Positions 29,230-36,320 of a stretch of 64,000 bases of DNA are shown one piece after another. Source of the DNA: an uncultured Pelagibacteraceae bacterium (GTDB lineage: Bacteria > Pseudomonadota > Alphaproteobacteria > Pelagibacterales > Pelagibacteraceae). Position numbers and translations under genes: made by a program. The stretch lies in assembly GCA_902524235.1 (NCBI GenBank), contig CABZCF010000002.1:62001-126000 (forward strand). The letters run 5' to 3'. Within the stretch, counting starts at the first letter, position 1. Each line of letters opens with the position of its first letter. The notes under the pieces are model-generated. The model was not told the DNA's origin, did not search any database, and worked only from the letters and a program-made list of their open reading frames with translations.

Positions 29230-30757
29230 AAACTATTACATAACCACACCTATCTACTATCCATCTGCTAAACCACATATGGGCCATGCTTATTCGAGTA
29301 TAATTGCAGATTTTTTTGCAAGATTTAAAAGGATGCAAGGTTTTAATGTTTTTTATTTAACCGGTACTGATGAACATGGTCAAAAAATAGAGCGTGCGGC
29401 AAAAGAAAATGGAAAAGAGCCTTTAGCATTTTGTGATGAAATAAGCCAAACATTTAAAGATCTTACTCAAACTTTAAATCTTTCTAATAATGATTTTATA
29501 AGAACCACTGAGGAAAGACATAAAAAGTCTGCAAAAAAAATATGGAATATTTTAGAAGAGAAGGGTGAGATATATCTCTCAAAGTATTCAGGCTGGTATT
29601 CTGTCTCAGATGAAGCCTTTTACACAGATGATGAAATAGAGGAAGTTAATGATTTTAAACAATGTAAAATTTCAGGTTCTAAAGTTGAATGGGTTGAGGA
29701 AGAGTCATATTTCTTTAAATTATCTAAATGGGAAAAACCATTAATAAAGTTTTATGAAGATAATCCGCATTTTATTTTACCAATATCAAGAAAAAATGAA
29801 GTTGTTAGCTTTGTTAAAGGTGGTTTAAAAGATTTATCAGTAAGTAGAAAATCTTTTAAGTGGGGTATACCTGTTCCAACAAATGACCAACATGTTATGT
29901 ATGTTTGGTTAGATGCTTTAACAAATTATTTGAGTGCATTAAATTATCCAAACGAAAAAGATGAATTATATAAAAATTTTTGGCCAGCAGATTTACACGT
30001 AATTGGAAAAGATATTTTAAGATTTCATGCTGTTTATTGGCCTGCATTTCTTTTAGCAGCAGACATTAAGCCTCCTAAAAGAGTGTACGGACATGGATGG
30101 ATTTTATCCGGAGATCAAAAAATGTCTAAATCTAAAGGTAATATTTTAGATCCTATTGAAATAATTAATACATATGGATTAGATCCATTGAGATATTACT
30201 TAATTAAAGAAGTTTCATTTGGAAATGATGGTAACATCTCAGAAGAAAAATTGGAAAATTGTATAAATAGTGACTTAGCAAATAACTATGGAAATTTATG
30301 TCAAAGAGTTACATCTTTTTGTGAAAAAAATATGAATTCTGATATATCTAAAGATGTAAACTTTATTGATGAAGATTTAAGTTTATTGTCAAATTATACA
30401 GATAATTTTACTAAAATAGTTGAATATGTGGATAAACAAGACATTAACTCATATATTAATTTCATAGTTGACCAGTTATTTGCTGCAAATAAATATTTTA
30501 ACGATCAAGAACCTTGGAAAAAAAAGGGTGATAAAAAAAGACTTAATACAATAGTATATACCTCTTTAGAATTAATTAGAAAGGTAACTATTTTGTTATA
30601 TCCTATTATCCCAAATACTGCCCAAAAAACAATGAAAATATTCAATATTGAATTTGAAAAAAATGATTTTGAAACAATAAAAAATAATAAATTCATAAAT
30701 AGTGGTAAGATAAATAAAATTCCTATTCTATTTAAAAAAATTGAAAAAAATGATTGA
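29219..30757 (+). CDS. metG: Methionyl-tRNA synthetase
   Basis: The 512-residue class I synthetase has the HIGH variant in YYPSAKPHMGHAYS (about residue 20), the catalytic-core YLTGTDEHGQKI, and KMSKSKGN (about residue 300). It lacks the zinc-knuckle cysteines of the larger enzymes and the C-terminal dimerisation domain, as in other short alphaproteobacterial MetG proteins. It overlaps tatD by 8 bp. Confidence 0.96.
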   Translation: MQNKNYYITTPIYYPSAKPHMGHAYSSIIADFFARFKRMQGFNVFYLTGTDEHGQKIERAAKENGKEPLAFCDEISQTFKDLTQTLNLSNNDFIRTTEERHKKSAKKIWNILEEKGEIYLSKYSGWYSVSDEAFYTDDEIEEVNDFKQCKISGSKVEWVEEESYFFKLSKWEKPLIKFYEDNPHFILPISRKNEVVSFVKGGLKDLSVSRKSFKWGIPVPTNDQHVMYVWLDALTNYLSALNYPNEKDELYKNFWPADLHVIGKDILRFHAVYWPAFLLAADIKPPKRVYGHGWILSGDQKMSKSKGNILDPIEIINTYGLDPLRYYLIKEVSFGNDGNISEEKLENCINSDLANNYGNLCQRVTSFCEKNMNSDISKDVNFIDEDLSLLSNYTDNFTKIVEYVDKQDINSYINFIVDQLFAANKYFNDQEPWKKKGDKKRLNTIVYTSLELIRKVTILLYPIIPNTAQKTMKIFNIEFEKNDFETIKNNKFINSGKINKIPILFKKIEKND

Positions 30758-31508
30758 TTCACATTGCCATTTAGATCATGAACCAATCTATAGTAATATA
30801 GATAATATTTTAAATAGATCTAAAGCTTTAGGTATTGAAAAATTGCTTACAATCTGCACTACTGATGATGGGTTTAAAAATATTCTTAATTTAATAACAA
30901 AAGATCTCATCATATATGGAACTTATGGTATCCATCCCCATGAGACCAGTAATAATAAAGTTTCAAAAGAAATTATTATTAAAAAAGTTAAATCTAACAA
31001 AAAAATAATTGGAGTAGGCGAGACTGGTTTCGATTTTTATTATAACAATAGTGATAAATTATCTCAGACTCGAAGTTTTACAAATCATATAGAAGCTTCT
31101 ATAGAATTGAATGTACCTATAATAATACATTCTAGAAATGCTGAAACTGAAACATTTGATATATTGTCAAATTATAAGAAATATGAACCTAAAATATTAA
31201 TGCACTGTTATACGGGCTCTGAAGATTTTGCTAAAAAATTACTTAATTTAAATGCGTATTTTTCTGCAAGTGGCATTATAACGTTTAAAAAATCTGAAGA
31301 TTTATGTAATACATTTAAATTAATACCTTCAGAAAATTTATTAATTGAAACTGATAGTCCATTTTTAGCACCTGATCCTTTTCGTGGAAAAAAAAACGAA
31401 CCTAGTTTCATAATTCATACTTTAAAAAAGCTATCTGAAATTAAAAACATTAACGTTTCAAAATTAGATAGAATTACATCAGAAAACTTTAATAAATTGT
31501 TTTTTTAA
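30750..31508 (+). CDS. tatD: TatD family metal-dependent deoxyribonuclease
   Basis: The ~252-residue amidohydrolase-fold protein begins MIDSHCHLDH, the first metal ligands, followed by YGIHPHE, GVGETGFDFYY, IHSRNAETETFDIL, LMHCYTGS and ETDSPFLAPDPFRGK. TatD enzymes are 3'-5' nucleases linked to DNA repair and turnover, despite the name. I use the ATG at 30750; a TTG nine bases earlier would add three residues. Its stop overlaps the following transporter start by one base. Confidence 0.93.
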   Translation: MIDSHCHLDHEPIYSNIDNILNRSKALGIEKLLTICTTDDGFKNILNLITKDLIIYGTYGIHPHETSNNKVSKEIIIKKVKSNKKIIGVGETGFDFYYNNSDKLSQTRSFTNHIEASIELNVPIIIHSRNAETETFDILSNYKKYEPKILMHCYTGSEDFAKKLLNLNAYFSASGIITFKKSEDLCNTFKLIPSENLLIETDSPFLAPDPFRGKKNEPSFIIHTLKKLSEIKNINVSKLDRITSENFNKLFF

Positions 31509-32359
31509 TGAGGGCTATAATCCTCAATTTATCAGCATGGATAGTTTTGCCCATAATGGATGGTTTTGCTAAATTCTTGAGTACAGATTTGCCTGTATTA
31601 CAAATAACATGGGCTAGATATTTTTTTACTGTATTTTTTGTTTTACCAATTATGTTTTTTTTTTTTAAAAAAAATTTAGTGCGGACTAAAAAACTAAAAT
31701 TACAATTTTTAAGAGGCTTAATTCTATTAACTGCAAATATTTGTTTTTTTTACTCAATTTCAGTTATCTCTCTTGCAAAAGCTTTGACTTTAGCATTTAT
31801 AGCTCCTTTAATTGTGACCGCTTTTTCACCTTTTTTTTTAAACGAGAAAGTTGGTGTAAAAAGATGGACAGCAGTAATTATTGGCTTTATTGGATCTTTA
31901 GTTGTAATTAGACCAGGATTTTTAGAGATTAATCTAGCTAGTTTATTAGCACTTGGAACCGGTGTTTTATATGGTTTTTATTTAATTATTACACGTAAAT
32001 TGAGTTCCTCTGATAATCCATTATTAACCTTATTATTAACTGGTGTAGTAGGGGCCATAATCATATCCTCTATAATGCCCTTTGTGTGGGTTAAACCTAG
32101 TTTAGACCAATGGTTTATTATGGCTGCGATAGGAATATTTGCCTGTATAGGCCATTTATTGTTGATATTGTCCCTAAAATATGCAGATGCCTCTAAATTA
32201 GCCCCATTAAGTTACTTTGAAATTGTTACTAACATTATTATAGGTTATTATTTCTTTAATGATTTCCCAGATAATTGGACTTTTTTGGGTTTATTTATTA
32301 TTGTATTAAGTGGCATTTACATTTCTAGGCGAGAGACTGTTGTTAAAAAACTTTTATAA
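31508..32359 (+). CDS. EamA-type DMT transporter
   Basis: The 283-residue protein has ten predicted membrane helices in two EamA domains. The first opens LNLSAWIVLPIMDGFAKFL and contains WARYFFTVFFVLP; the second contains GVLYGFYLIITRKLS and ADASKLAPLSYFEIV. Substrate is unknown; relatives export amino acids or other metabolites. It is the last gene of the run beginning at 23970. No terminator lies immediately after it; the first good intrinsic terminator on this strand is at 32825-32850. Confidence 0.88.
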   Translation: MRAIILNLSAWIVLPIMDGFAKFLSTDLPVLQITWARYFFTVFFVLPIMFFFFKKNLVRTKKLKLQFLRGLILLTANICFFYSISVISLAKALTLAFIAPLIVTAFSPFFLNEKVGVKRWTAVIIGFIGSLVVIRPGFLEINLASLLALGTGVLYGFYLIITRKLSSSDNPLLTLLLTGVVGAIIISSIMPFVWVKPSLDQWFIMAAIGIFACIGHLLLILSLKYADASKLAPLSYFEIVTNIIIGYYFFNDFPDNWTFLGLFIIVLSGIYISRRETVVKKLL

Positions 32360-32377
32360 TAGGTAATATTTATTTAC

Positions 32378-32406
32378 TAATATATAAAGTAATACTTTAT
32401 ATATTA
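32378..32406. repeat. 29-bp perfect odd palindrome (14-bp arms, 1-nt centre)
   Basis: The left arm TAATATATAAAGTA (32378-32391) and right arm TACTTTATATATTA (32393-32406) are exact reverse complements around a single A. It lies 18 bp past the EamA stop. Only one G-C pair is present per arm, so it is not a classic terminator. It could be a protein-binding site, cruciform or mRNA 3'-end stabiliser. Confidence 0.7.
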
Positions 32407-32587
32407 ATAATAAAACATTGTATTTATTATATATTTTGTTTATGTTATATTTAGGATATTAATTAAAATAATATAAAAAAAAAAATGAATTTCTTAATAA
32501 TAGTTTAAATATGCTTATATTTACTAAAAAACTTAAATTAGTTATTAAAATATAGTATTTTAAACCCTTAAAATTATAAAATTTATC

Positions 32588-32824
32588 AAAAAATAGGGTA
32601 GTGAAAAACGTTGAAACTGCTGGTTATTATAGCAATGCACTAATTGAATATAGCGTTTAAACGATCATAGAGGGGTCTATTTTAAGTGTTTGCTTAATAA
32701 AGGTACAACTGAAGGGCGAAGTACGATATTTTTAAAAAAAACAAATAAAAATAGCAAAAAGTATTGATTTTAGTGATTTTTTTTACTTAAAAAGTTCTAA
32801 AAATACTTCTAAATTTCAACTTTT
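32588..32824 (+). ncRNA. Candidate small RNA or decayed gene in a 449-bp gap
   Basis: The gap 32360-32808 has no convincing gene. From about 32588 to 32733 base composition rises to roughly one third G+C by eye, while both flanks are almost pure A+T. The segment contains CGTTTAAACG (32654-32663), the hairpin ATAGA-GGGG-TCTAT (32667-32680), TTAAG-TGTTTG-CTTAA (32682-32697) and GTAC repeats around 32703-32724. A TATAAA (32575-32580) lies suitably upstream and an intrinsic terminator downstream on the plus strand. Reading frames are interrupted. It matches no RNA family that I recognise. Confidence 0.35.
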
Positions 32825-33084
32825 TCCGATCTCAATAATCGGAGTTTTTTCTTAATTCCACCTGTACCAGAATAACCTCCTGGAGCTCCATCAGACCTAA
32901 TCACTCTATGACAGGGTATTTTTGGGGCATATGGGTTTCTAGCACATGCATTAGCCACAGCACGTGCTGATTTAGGGCTTTTTATGCCCAAAGCCACTTG
33001 TTTATATGTTTTAACTTTGCCTTTTGGAATAGTTTTTAGATATGTCCAAACTTTTATTTGAAATTTAGTTCCTCTAGGTACCAT
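32809..33084 (-). CDS. Minimal O6-alkylguanine-DNA methyltransferase (MGMT/Ogt C-terminal domain only)
   Basis: The ~91-residue protein consists of the winged-helix DNA-binding and active-site domain alone: GTKFQIKVWTYLKTIPKGKV, SARAVANACARNP, and IPCHRVIRSDGAPGGYSG with acceptor Cys58. The acceptor Cys, the Asn hinge and the Arg finger region (SARAV) are present, so methyl transfer is plausible. The N-terminal domain of Ogt and Ada is absent. I choose the ATG at 33084; the frame stays open to an ATG at 33168, but those extra codons fall in the GC-rich structured element and encode no conserved sequence. It could also act as an alkyltransferase-like protein, though those usually lack the Cys. 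Confidence 0.85.
   Translation of the reverse strand: MVPRGTKFQIKVWTYLKTIPKGKVKTYKQVALGIKSPKSARAVANACARNPYAPKIPCHRVIRSDGAPGGYSGTGGIKKKLRLLRSEKVEI
32825..32850 (+). terminator. Intrinsic terminator overlapping the 3' end of the methyltransferase gene
   Basis: TCCGAT (32825-32830) pairs with ATCGGA (32838-32843) around a 7-nt loop, and is followed by G and then T6 (32845-32850). In this orientation it would end plus-strand transcripts from the EamA operon or the candidate RNA at 32588. It lies inside the last codons of the minus-strand ogt-like gene. Confidence 0.6.
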
Positions 33085-33097
33085 AATGTGAAAAAAC

Positions 33098-33276
33098 CCT
33101 GTTTCCTTGTACCTTTTCAGGCACAAAGAACAGTAGTTTTGGCACGTCGTTTTAGGCGCTACCGCCATGCCTTGCCACTCCGCTATTTTAGCGCTACTCC
33201 GCAGAGCTTTCTGCCCCCTAGGCTTGAACCTCTCGGTTTTTCCCCAGTTGGTCAGTTAAGAGTTGCCTCTTAAGTT
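33098..33276 (-). ncRNA. Candidate structured RNA or cis-regulatory leader upstream of the methyltransferase
   Basis: This ~180-nt stretch is near half G+C by eye in an AT-rich region and is full of hairpins. Read on the minus strand: TTAAGAG-GCAA-CTCTTAA (33273-33256, GNRA loop), ACC-GAGA-GGT (33237-33228, GNRA loop), GCAGA-AAGC-TCTGC (33214-33201), CGCTA-AAA-TAGCG (33193-33181), GGCG-GTAG-CGCC (33166-33155) and TTGTGCC-TGAAAA-GGTACAA (33126-33107). The last has a G-U pair only on the minus strand. A TATAAT box precedes it, and U6 (33096-33091) follows, 6 nt before the methyltransferase ATG. I recognise no known RNA family. It could be a leader switch, a free small RNA, or a tRNA-derived relic. 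Confidence 0.5.
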
Positions 33277-33282
33277 AAAATC

Positions 33283-33288
33283 ATTATA
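33283..33288 (-). promoter_or_regulatory. Consensus -10 box for the structured element / methyltransferase
   Basis: On the minus strand this hexamer is TATAAT, a perfect -10. A start about 7 nt downstream falls near 33276, just before the first hairpin (33273-33256). No good -35 is seen 16-18 bp upstream. Confidence 0.4.
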
Positions 33289-33361
33289 CAAATTTATGTT
33301 AAATGATGTTATCACTTAATAATTGATTATTTAAGTTACTAACATTGTTAATAAAAATACA

Positions 33362-33526
33362 TTAATTCATTAATAAAAAGAGCAAAACAAAAATACTTAA
33401 GAAAAAAACCCCGAAAATAAGCATTAAAACTCTATTTTTTCCTTGATTAGATAATTTTCCCCAGTAATGCATAGAAACAAACAATACCGCCATTACACCA
33501 AGCCCAATTAATAAATATTTTGGCAT
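33362..33526 (-). CDS. Small two-helix membrane protein, 54 residues, unknown function
   Basis: An open frame from ATG at 33526 to TAA at 33364-33362 encodes a 54-residue protein with two hydrophobic helices (about 4-21, YLLIGLGVMAVLFVSMHYW, and 34-53, LMLIFGVFFLSIFVLLFLLM) joined by the polar loop GKLSNQGKNR. The pattern of a Trp at the membrane boundary and a basic loop is that of a genuine small membrane protein. I do not recognise a family. It is divergent from the integrase gene and shares its 80-bp upstream region. No strong ribosome-binding site is visible. Confidence 0.55.
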   Translation of the reverse strand: MPKYLLIGLGVMAVLFVSMHYWGKLSNQGKNRVLMLIFGVFFLSIFVLLFLLMN

Positions 33527-33547
33527 TTTTAATTTTAACTTATTAGG

Positions 33548-33576
33548 TTGACATTTAAAATGTGATATATTATAGT
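33548..33576 (+). promoter_or_regulatory. Strong sigma70-type promoter for the integrase
   Basis: TTGACA (33548-33553, perfect -35) is separated by 17 bp from TATAGT (33571-33576, 5 of 6 matches to -10). The predicted start, near 33583, falls in the left arm of the inverted repeat at 33576-33602, so a protein bound there would block transcription. Confidence 0.65.
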
Positions 33577-33602
33577 TTCCGATAATTAATGGTTATCGGA
33601 AA
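33576..33602. promoter_or_regulatory. Perfect 10-bp inverted repeat before the integrase: operator or recombinase core site
   Basis: TTTCCGATAA (33576-33585) and TTATCGGAAA (33593-33602) are exact inverted repeats around a 7-bp centre (TTAATGG). Two inverted binding arms of about 10 bp with a 6-8 bp spacer is the geometry of tyrosine-recombinase crossover sites, and also of dimeric repressor operators. It overlaps the predicted transcription start and the Shine-Dalgarno bases GGA (33598-33600) of the integrase gene. Confidence 0.6.
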
Positions 33603-33607
33603 TAAAT

Positions 33608-34522
33608 ATGAATAATTTGATCACTGATGTAAAATATCTTGAATTAGAAACTTTAAAGAATTTAAAAAATTCTAAAGCTCACAATACTTTAAGGGCATAT
33701 CAGGCTGACTTTAAAGATTTTATGAAGTTTTGTTTAAAAAATAATTTTAATTCTATGCCAAGTGATCCAAAAATTATAGCTTTATACCTTACTCATTTGA
33801 GCTCTTTCTCTAAATTTAGCACTTTAAAGCGTAGATTAGCTTCAATAAAAGTCATTCATAGATTAAAAGGGCATTATATAGATACAAAACATCCAGTAAT
33901 TGCTGAGAATTTAATGGGTATTAAAAGAAAAATGGGTGTAAAACAAATATCAAAGAAACCAATATTAATCAATGATTTAAAATTAATTATTAATGTAATT
34001 AATCAAGATAAAAGTGAATATAAAAAATATCAAAATAGAGCATTAATATTAATAGGATTTGCAGGAGGGTTTAGAAGATCAGAATTGGTATCAATTCAAT
34101 ATGAAGATATAGAATTCGTTAATGAAGGTGTAAAAATATTAGTGCAAAGGTCAAAAACTGATCAGACAGGACTTGGAATGACCAAAGCTATCCCCTACTT
34201 TCAAAACAGATACTATTGTCCAGTAACATCCTTAAAAAATTGGATTAATCATGCAAAAATTAGTGAGGGTAAAATTTTTAATATATCCGATAAAACAGTG
34301 GCACTTACAATACAAAAATACGCGCTTTTAGCAGGATTGGATAAAACAAGATACGCAGGTCATAGTTTAAGGTCTGGTTTTGCAACATCAACAGCTGAAA
34401 CCGGAGCTGATGAGAGGAGTATCATGGCAATGACAGGTCATAAAACTAATCAAATGGTTAGAAGATATATACAAGAAGCAAATTTATTCAAAAATAATGC
34501 ATTAAATAAGATCAAAATTTAA
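33608..34522 (+). CDS. Tyrosine recombinase / site-specific integrase
   Basis: The 304-residue protein has an N-terminal SAM-like core-binding domain (about 15-105, HNTLRAYQADFKDFMKFC) and a catalytic domain with the full set of residues: Arg in GGFRRSELVSI (about 155), HSLRSGF (HxxR, about 251), TGHKT (about 277) and the nucleophile Tyr in VRRYIQEA (about 287). It resembles XerD-like stand-alone integrases but is probably not housekeeping XerC/D given its setting. A consensus promoter and an inverted repeat lie just upstream. The next gene, a glycosyltransferase, starts 2 nt after its stop, so they are likely co-expressed. Confidence 0.93.
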   Translation: MNNLITDVKYLELETLKNLKNSKAHNTLRAYQADFKDFMKFCLKNNFNSMPSDPKIIALYLTHLSSFSKFSTLKRRLASIKVIHRLKGHYIDTKHPVIAENLMGIKRKMGVKQISKKPILINDLKLIINVINQDKSEYKKYQNRALILIGFAGGFRRSELVSIQYEDIEFVNEGVKILVQRSKTDQTGLGMTKAIPYFQNRYYCPVTSLKNWINHAKISEGKIFNISDKTVALTIQKYALLAGLDKTRYAGHSLRSGFATSTAETGADERSIMAMTGHKTNQMVRRYIQEANLFKNNALNKIKI

Positions 34523-34524
34523 TT

Positions 34525-35379
34525 ATGAATAAAAATATATCAATATTAGTATTATCCCATCAAAGTAAAAATTTGGTAATAAACTTAATAAAGAAATTAT
34601 ACAATAAATTTCCAATAATTGTTGTTGATAACTCTAATGACATAGAGCTTAAAAAAAGATTGAATACAGAATATACAAGAGTTATTTATCTTACAATTGA
34701 CAATAATGGTTATGGTGCAGCAATCAATTTTGGTAGCAATTTTATAAAAACAAAATATTTTTTGATCTTAAATCCAGATATAGAAGATTTAGATGAAAAA
34801 AAAGTAATATTATTTGAAGATGCAGCATCAAAATTAAATGACAAATTTTCTGTTCTTGGCCCTAGATATATTAACTTAGATACAAAATCTATTAAACAAA
34901 GTAAAGAAAATATTGAAATAGCAAATTGGAAATTCATTAGCGGCGCTTGTATGTTTGTTAAAAAAGAAACATTTAATTTTTTAAATGGTTTTGATGAAAA
35001 TTTTTTTTTATATTTTGAAGAAAGCGATTTTTGTTTGAGAGCTTATAAAATTAATAAAAATTATCAGTTAAACAAGATTAAGATTAAACATAATATAGGA
35101 TCTTCAATTAATACAAATAGTATAGCTGAAAAAGAAAAACTTAATAATTTATACAATTGGCATTTTACGTGGTCAAAATTTTATTTTTTTAAAAAACATT
35201 ATGGATTTTTAGTTTCAATAATATATTTTTTACCGATATTGATTAGGACTAATATTAAAATTATTTATTTTAGAATTTTATCTAAACACAAAAAAATTAA
35301 GAAGTACGAGATAAGAAATAATGCATTATTAAGTTCTATAAAAGGTACAAAATCTTATAAAAGGATAAATAATTTTTAA
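34525..35379 (+). CDS. Family 2 glycosyltransferase (rhamnosyltransferase-like)
   Basis: The 284-residue protein has a GT-A fold: ISILVLSHQSKN, IIVVDNSND (nucleotide-binding), LILNPDIEDLD (DxD-like), ISGACMFVKKETFNFLNGFD and FLYFEESDFCLRAYK (ED motif with the catalytic base). This is the WbbL-like group, which adds sugars such as rhamnose to O-antigen or polysaccharide chains from nucleotide-sugar donors. A short hydrophobic stretch follows (about 222-245). It is coupled to the integrase gene and converges on the next glycosyltransferase. Donor and acceptor cannot be told. Confidence 0.85.
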   Translation: MNKNISILVLSHQSKNLVINLIKKLYNKFPIIVVDNSNDIELKKRLNTEYTRVIYLTIDNNGYGAAINFGSNFIKTKYFLILNPDIEDLDEKKVILFEDAASKLNDKFSVLGPRYINLDTKSIKQSKENIEIANWKFISGACMFVKKETFNFLNGFDENFFLYFEESDFCLRAYKINKNYQLNKIKIKHNIGSSINTNSIAEKEKLNNLYNWHFTWSKFYFFKKHYGFLVSIIYFLPILIRTNIKIIYFRILSKHKKIKKYEIRNNALLSSIKGTKSYKRINNF

Positions 35380-35442
35380 GGAATAGTATTTTTATTAAAT
35401 CATTATTTTTTTTTTAAAAAAAATAAATTGAATATAAGTAAT

Positions 35443-36315
35443 CTATTTATATAATTTTGAATTAAATATTTTTAGATAAATAAAGTTTAGTTTACATATA
35501 ATTAATTCTAGGTAAAATTTAATATTTTTTTTTGGATTTGATAGTTCTTCTTTATATATGCTATCTGACCTTAAATAATGTTTTTTAAAGAATTTAAATG
35601 TTATACCCCATTTCAACAAAAAAATTTTTCCTCCTTTGCTACCCGAATCTGTTTGAATTATAGGGTTATTTTTATATTTTCGTGTAACTATAGATCCAAA
35701 ATGATAAACTTTACATTTACTAAGGCCTTTAAATATTCTGACACCTTCTCTCCAAAGTTTCATATTTAAATCTGGATCTGAACCTGTTCCAGGATAAAAT
35801 TCTTCACTGAAACCTCCTACTGTATTCCATATTTCTTTATGTATTAAATGAGGTGCCCATGTCGATCCCTGAAAATCATAGTGATTAATTTTTTCATAAT
35901 TATCTAACAATTTTTTTTCATTAAATGTTTCAAGATTCGATCCAGCATCAAACTTTAATGGACCATTATTCATCATTATACCTGATAGATAAAATTTTTT
36001 ATGACCAATTTTTTTTATCTCTTTATTCATAATTTCATCCCATTTTGGACAAAAATAAAAATCATCATGAGAGTAAAGAATATAATCGAATTTAGCTTTT
36101 TTTGCTGCTTTATTCATTCCTTCGCAAATTCCAGCATTATAATTAGTAAAAGTATATTCTATATTTTCTTTATCTAAATATTCTTTTGTACCATCTTCGC
36201 CTATATTAACATGGGCTAATATTTCATGATTAAAAATTGAATTTTTTTTAATACTCTGTATACATAGTTTTAGATATTTGATGTTATTAAATGTTGGAAT
36301 AATGATAGAAAACAT
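35443..36315 (-). CDS. Family 2 glycosyltransferase
   Basis: The ~290-residue GT-A protein starts MFSIIIPTFNNIKYLKLCI and contains NAGICEGMNKAAKKA, ILYSHDDFYFCPKWDEI (DDD-type metal motif), GGFSEEFYPGTGSDPDLNMKL and a basic tail. The ATG at 36315 gives the standard family start; a TTG at 36330 would overlap the upstream gene without adding conserved sequence. It follows the 702-residue glycosyltransferase by 5 bp, so the two likely act on the same glycan. The acceptor is unknown. Confidence 0.85.
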   Translation of the reverse strand: MFSIIIPTFNNIKYLKLCIQSIKKNSIFNHEILAHVNIGEDGTKEYLDKENIEYTFTNYNAGICEGMNKAAKKAKFDYILYSHDDFYFCPKWDEIMNKEIKKIGHKKFYLSGIMMNNGPLKFDAGSNLETFNEKKLLDNYEKINHYDFQGSTWAPHLIHKEIWNTVGGFSEEFYPGTGSDPDLNMKLWREGVRIFKGLSKCKVYHFGSIVTRKYKNNPIIQTDSGSKGGKIFLLKWGITFKFFKKHYLRSDSIYKEELSNPKKNIKFYLELIICKLNFIYLKIFNSKLYK

Positions 36316-36320
36316 TAATA

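Noticed and set aside
32823-32845. TTTCCGAT...ATCGGA as a second copy of the integrase inverted repeat
   Set aside because: The spacer differs (7 versus 11 bp between the shared cores) and a T6 run follows, so an intrinsic terminator explains it better.
33085-33168. N-terminal extension of the methyltransferase to an ATG at 33168
   Set aside because: The extra 28 residues match no Ogt/Ada sequence and are encoded by the structured element; the ATG at 33084 gives the standard domain start.
33223-33234. A tRNA gene suggested by a T-loop-like TTCAAGC on the minus strand
   Set aside because: The T stem does not pair beyond two positions and no acceptor, D or anticodon arm fits; at most it is a relic.
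33058-33273. A 71-codon plus-strand open frame across the structured GC-rich block
   Set aside because: Composition of the product (Arg/Pro/Ser-rich) has no family pattern, there is no ribosome-binding site, and the DNA is better explained by minus-strand hairpins.
32588-33276. tmRNA, RNase P RNA, 6S RNA or SRP RNA in the two GC-rich segments
   Set aside because: I looked for the core consensus of each (for example tag-peptide frame, GAGGAAAGTCC, GGAAGCAGCC) and found none on either strand.
35406-35423. T10-A8 tract between the convergent glycosyltransferase genes as a bidirectional terminator
   Set aside because: It can fold on itself but has no G-C pairs; homopolymer tracts are frequent here, so it is not counted as a feature.
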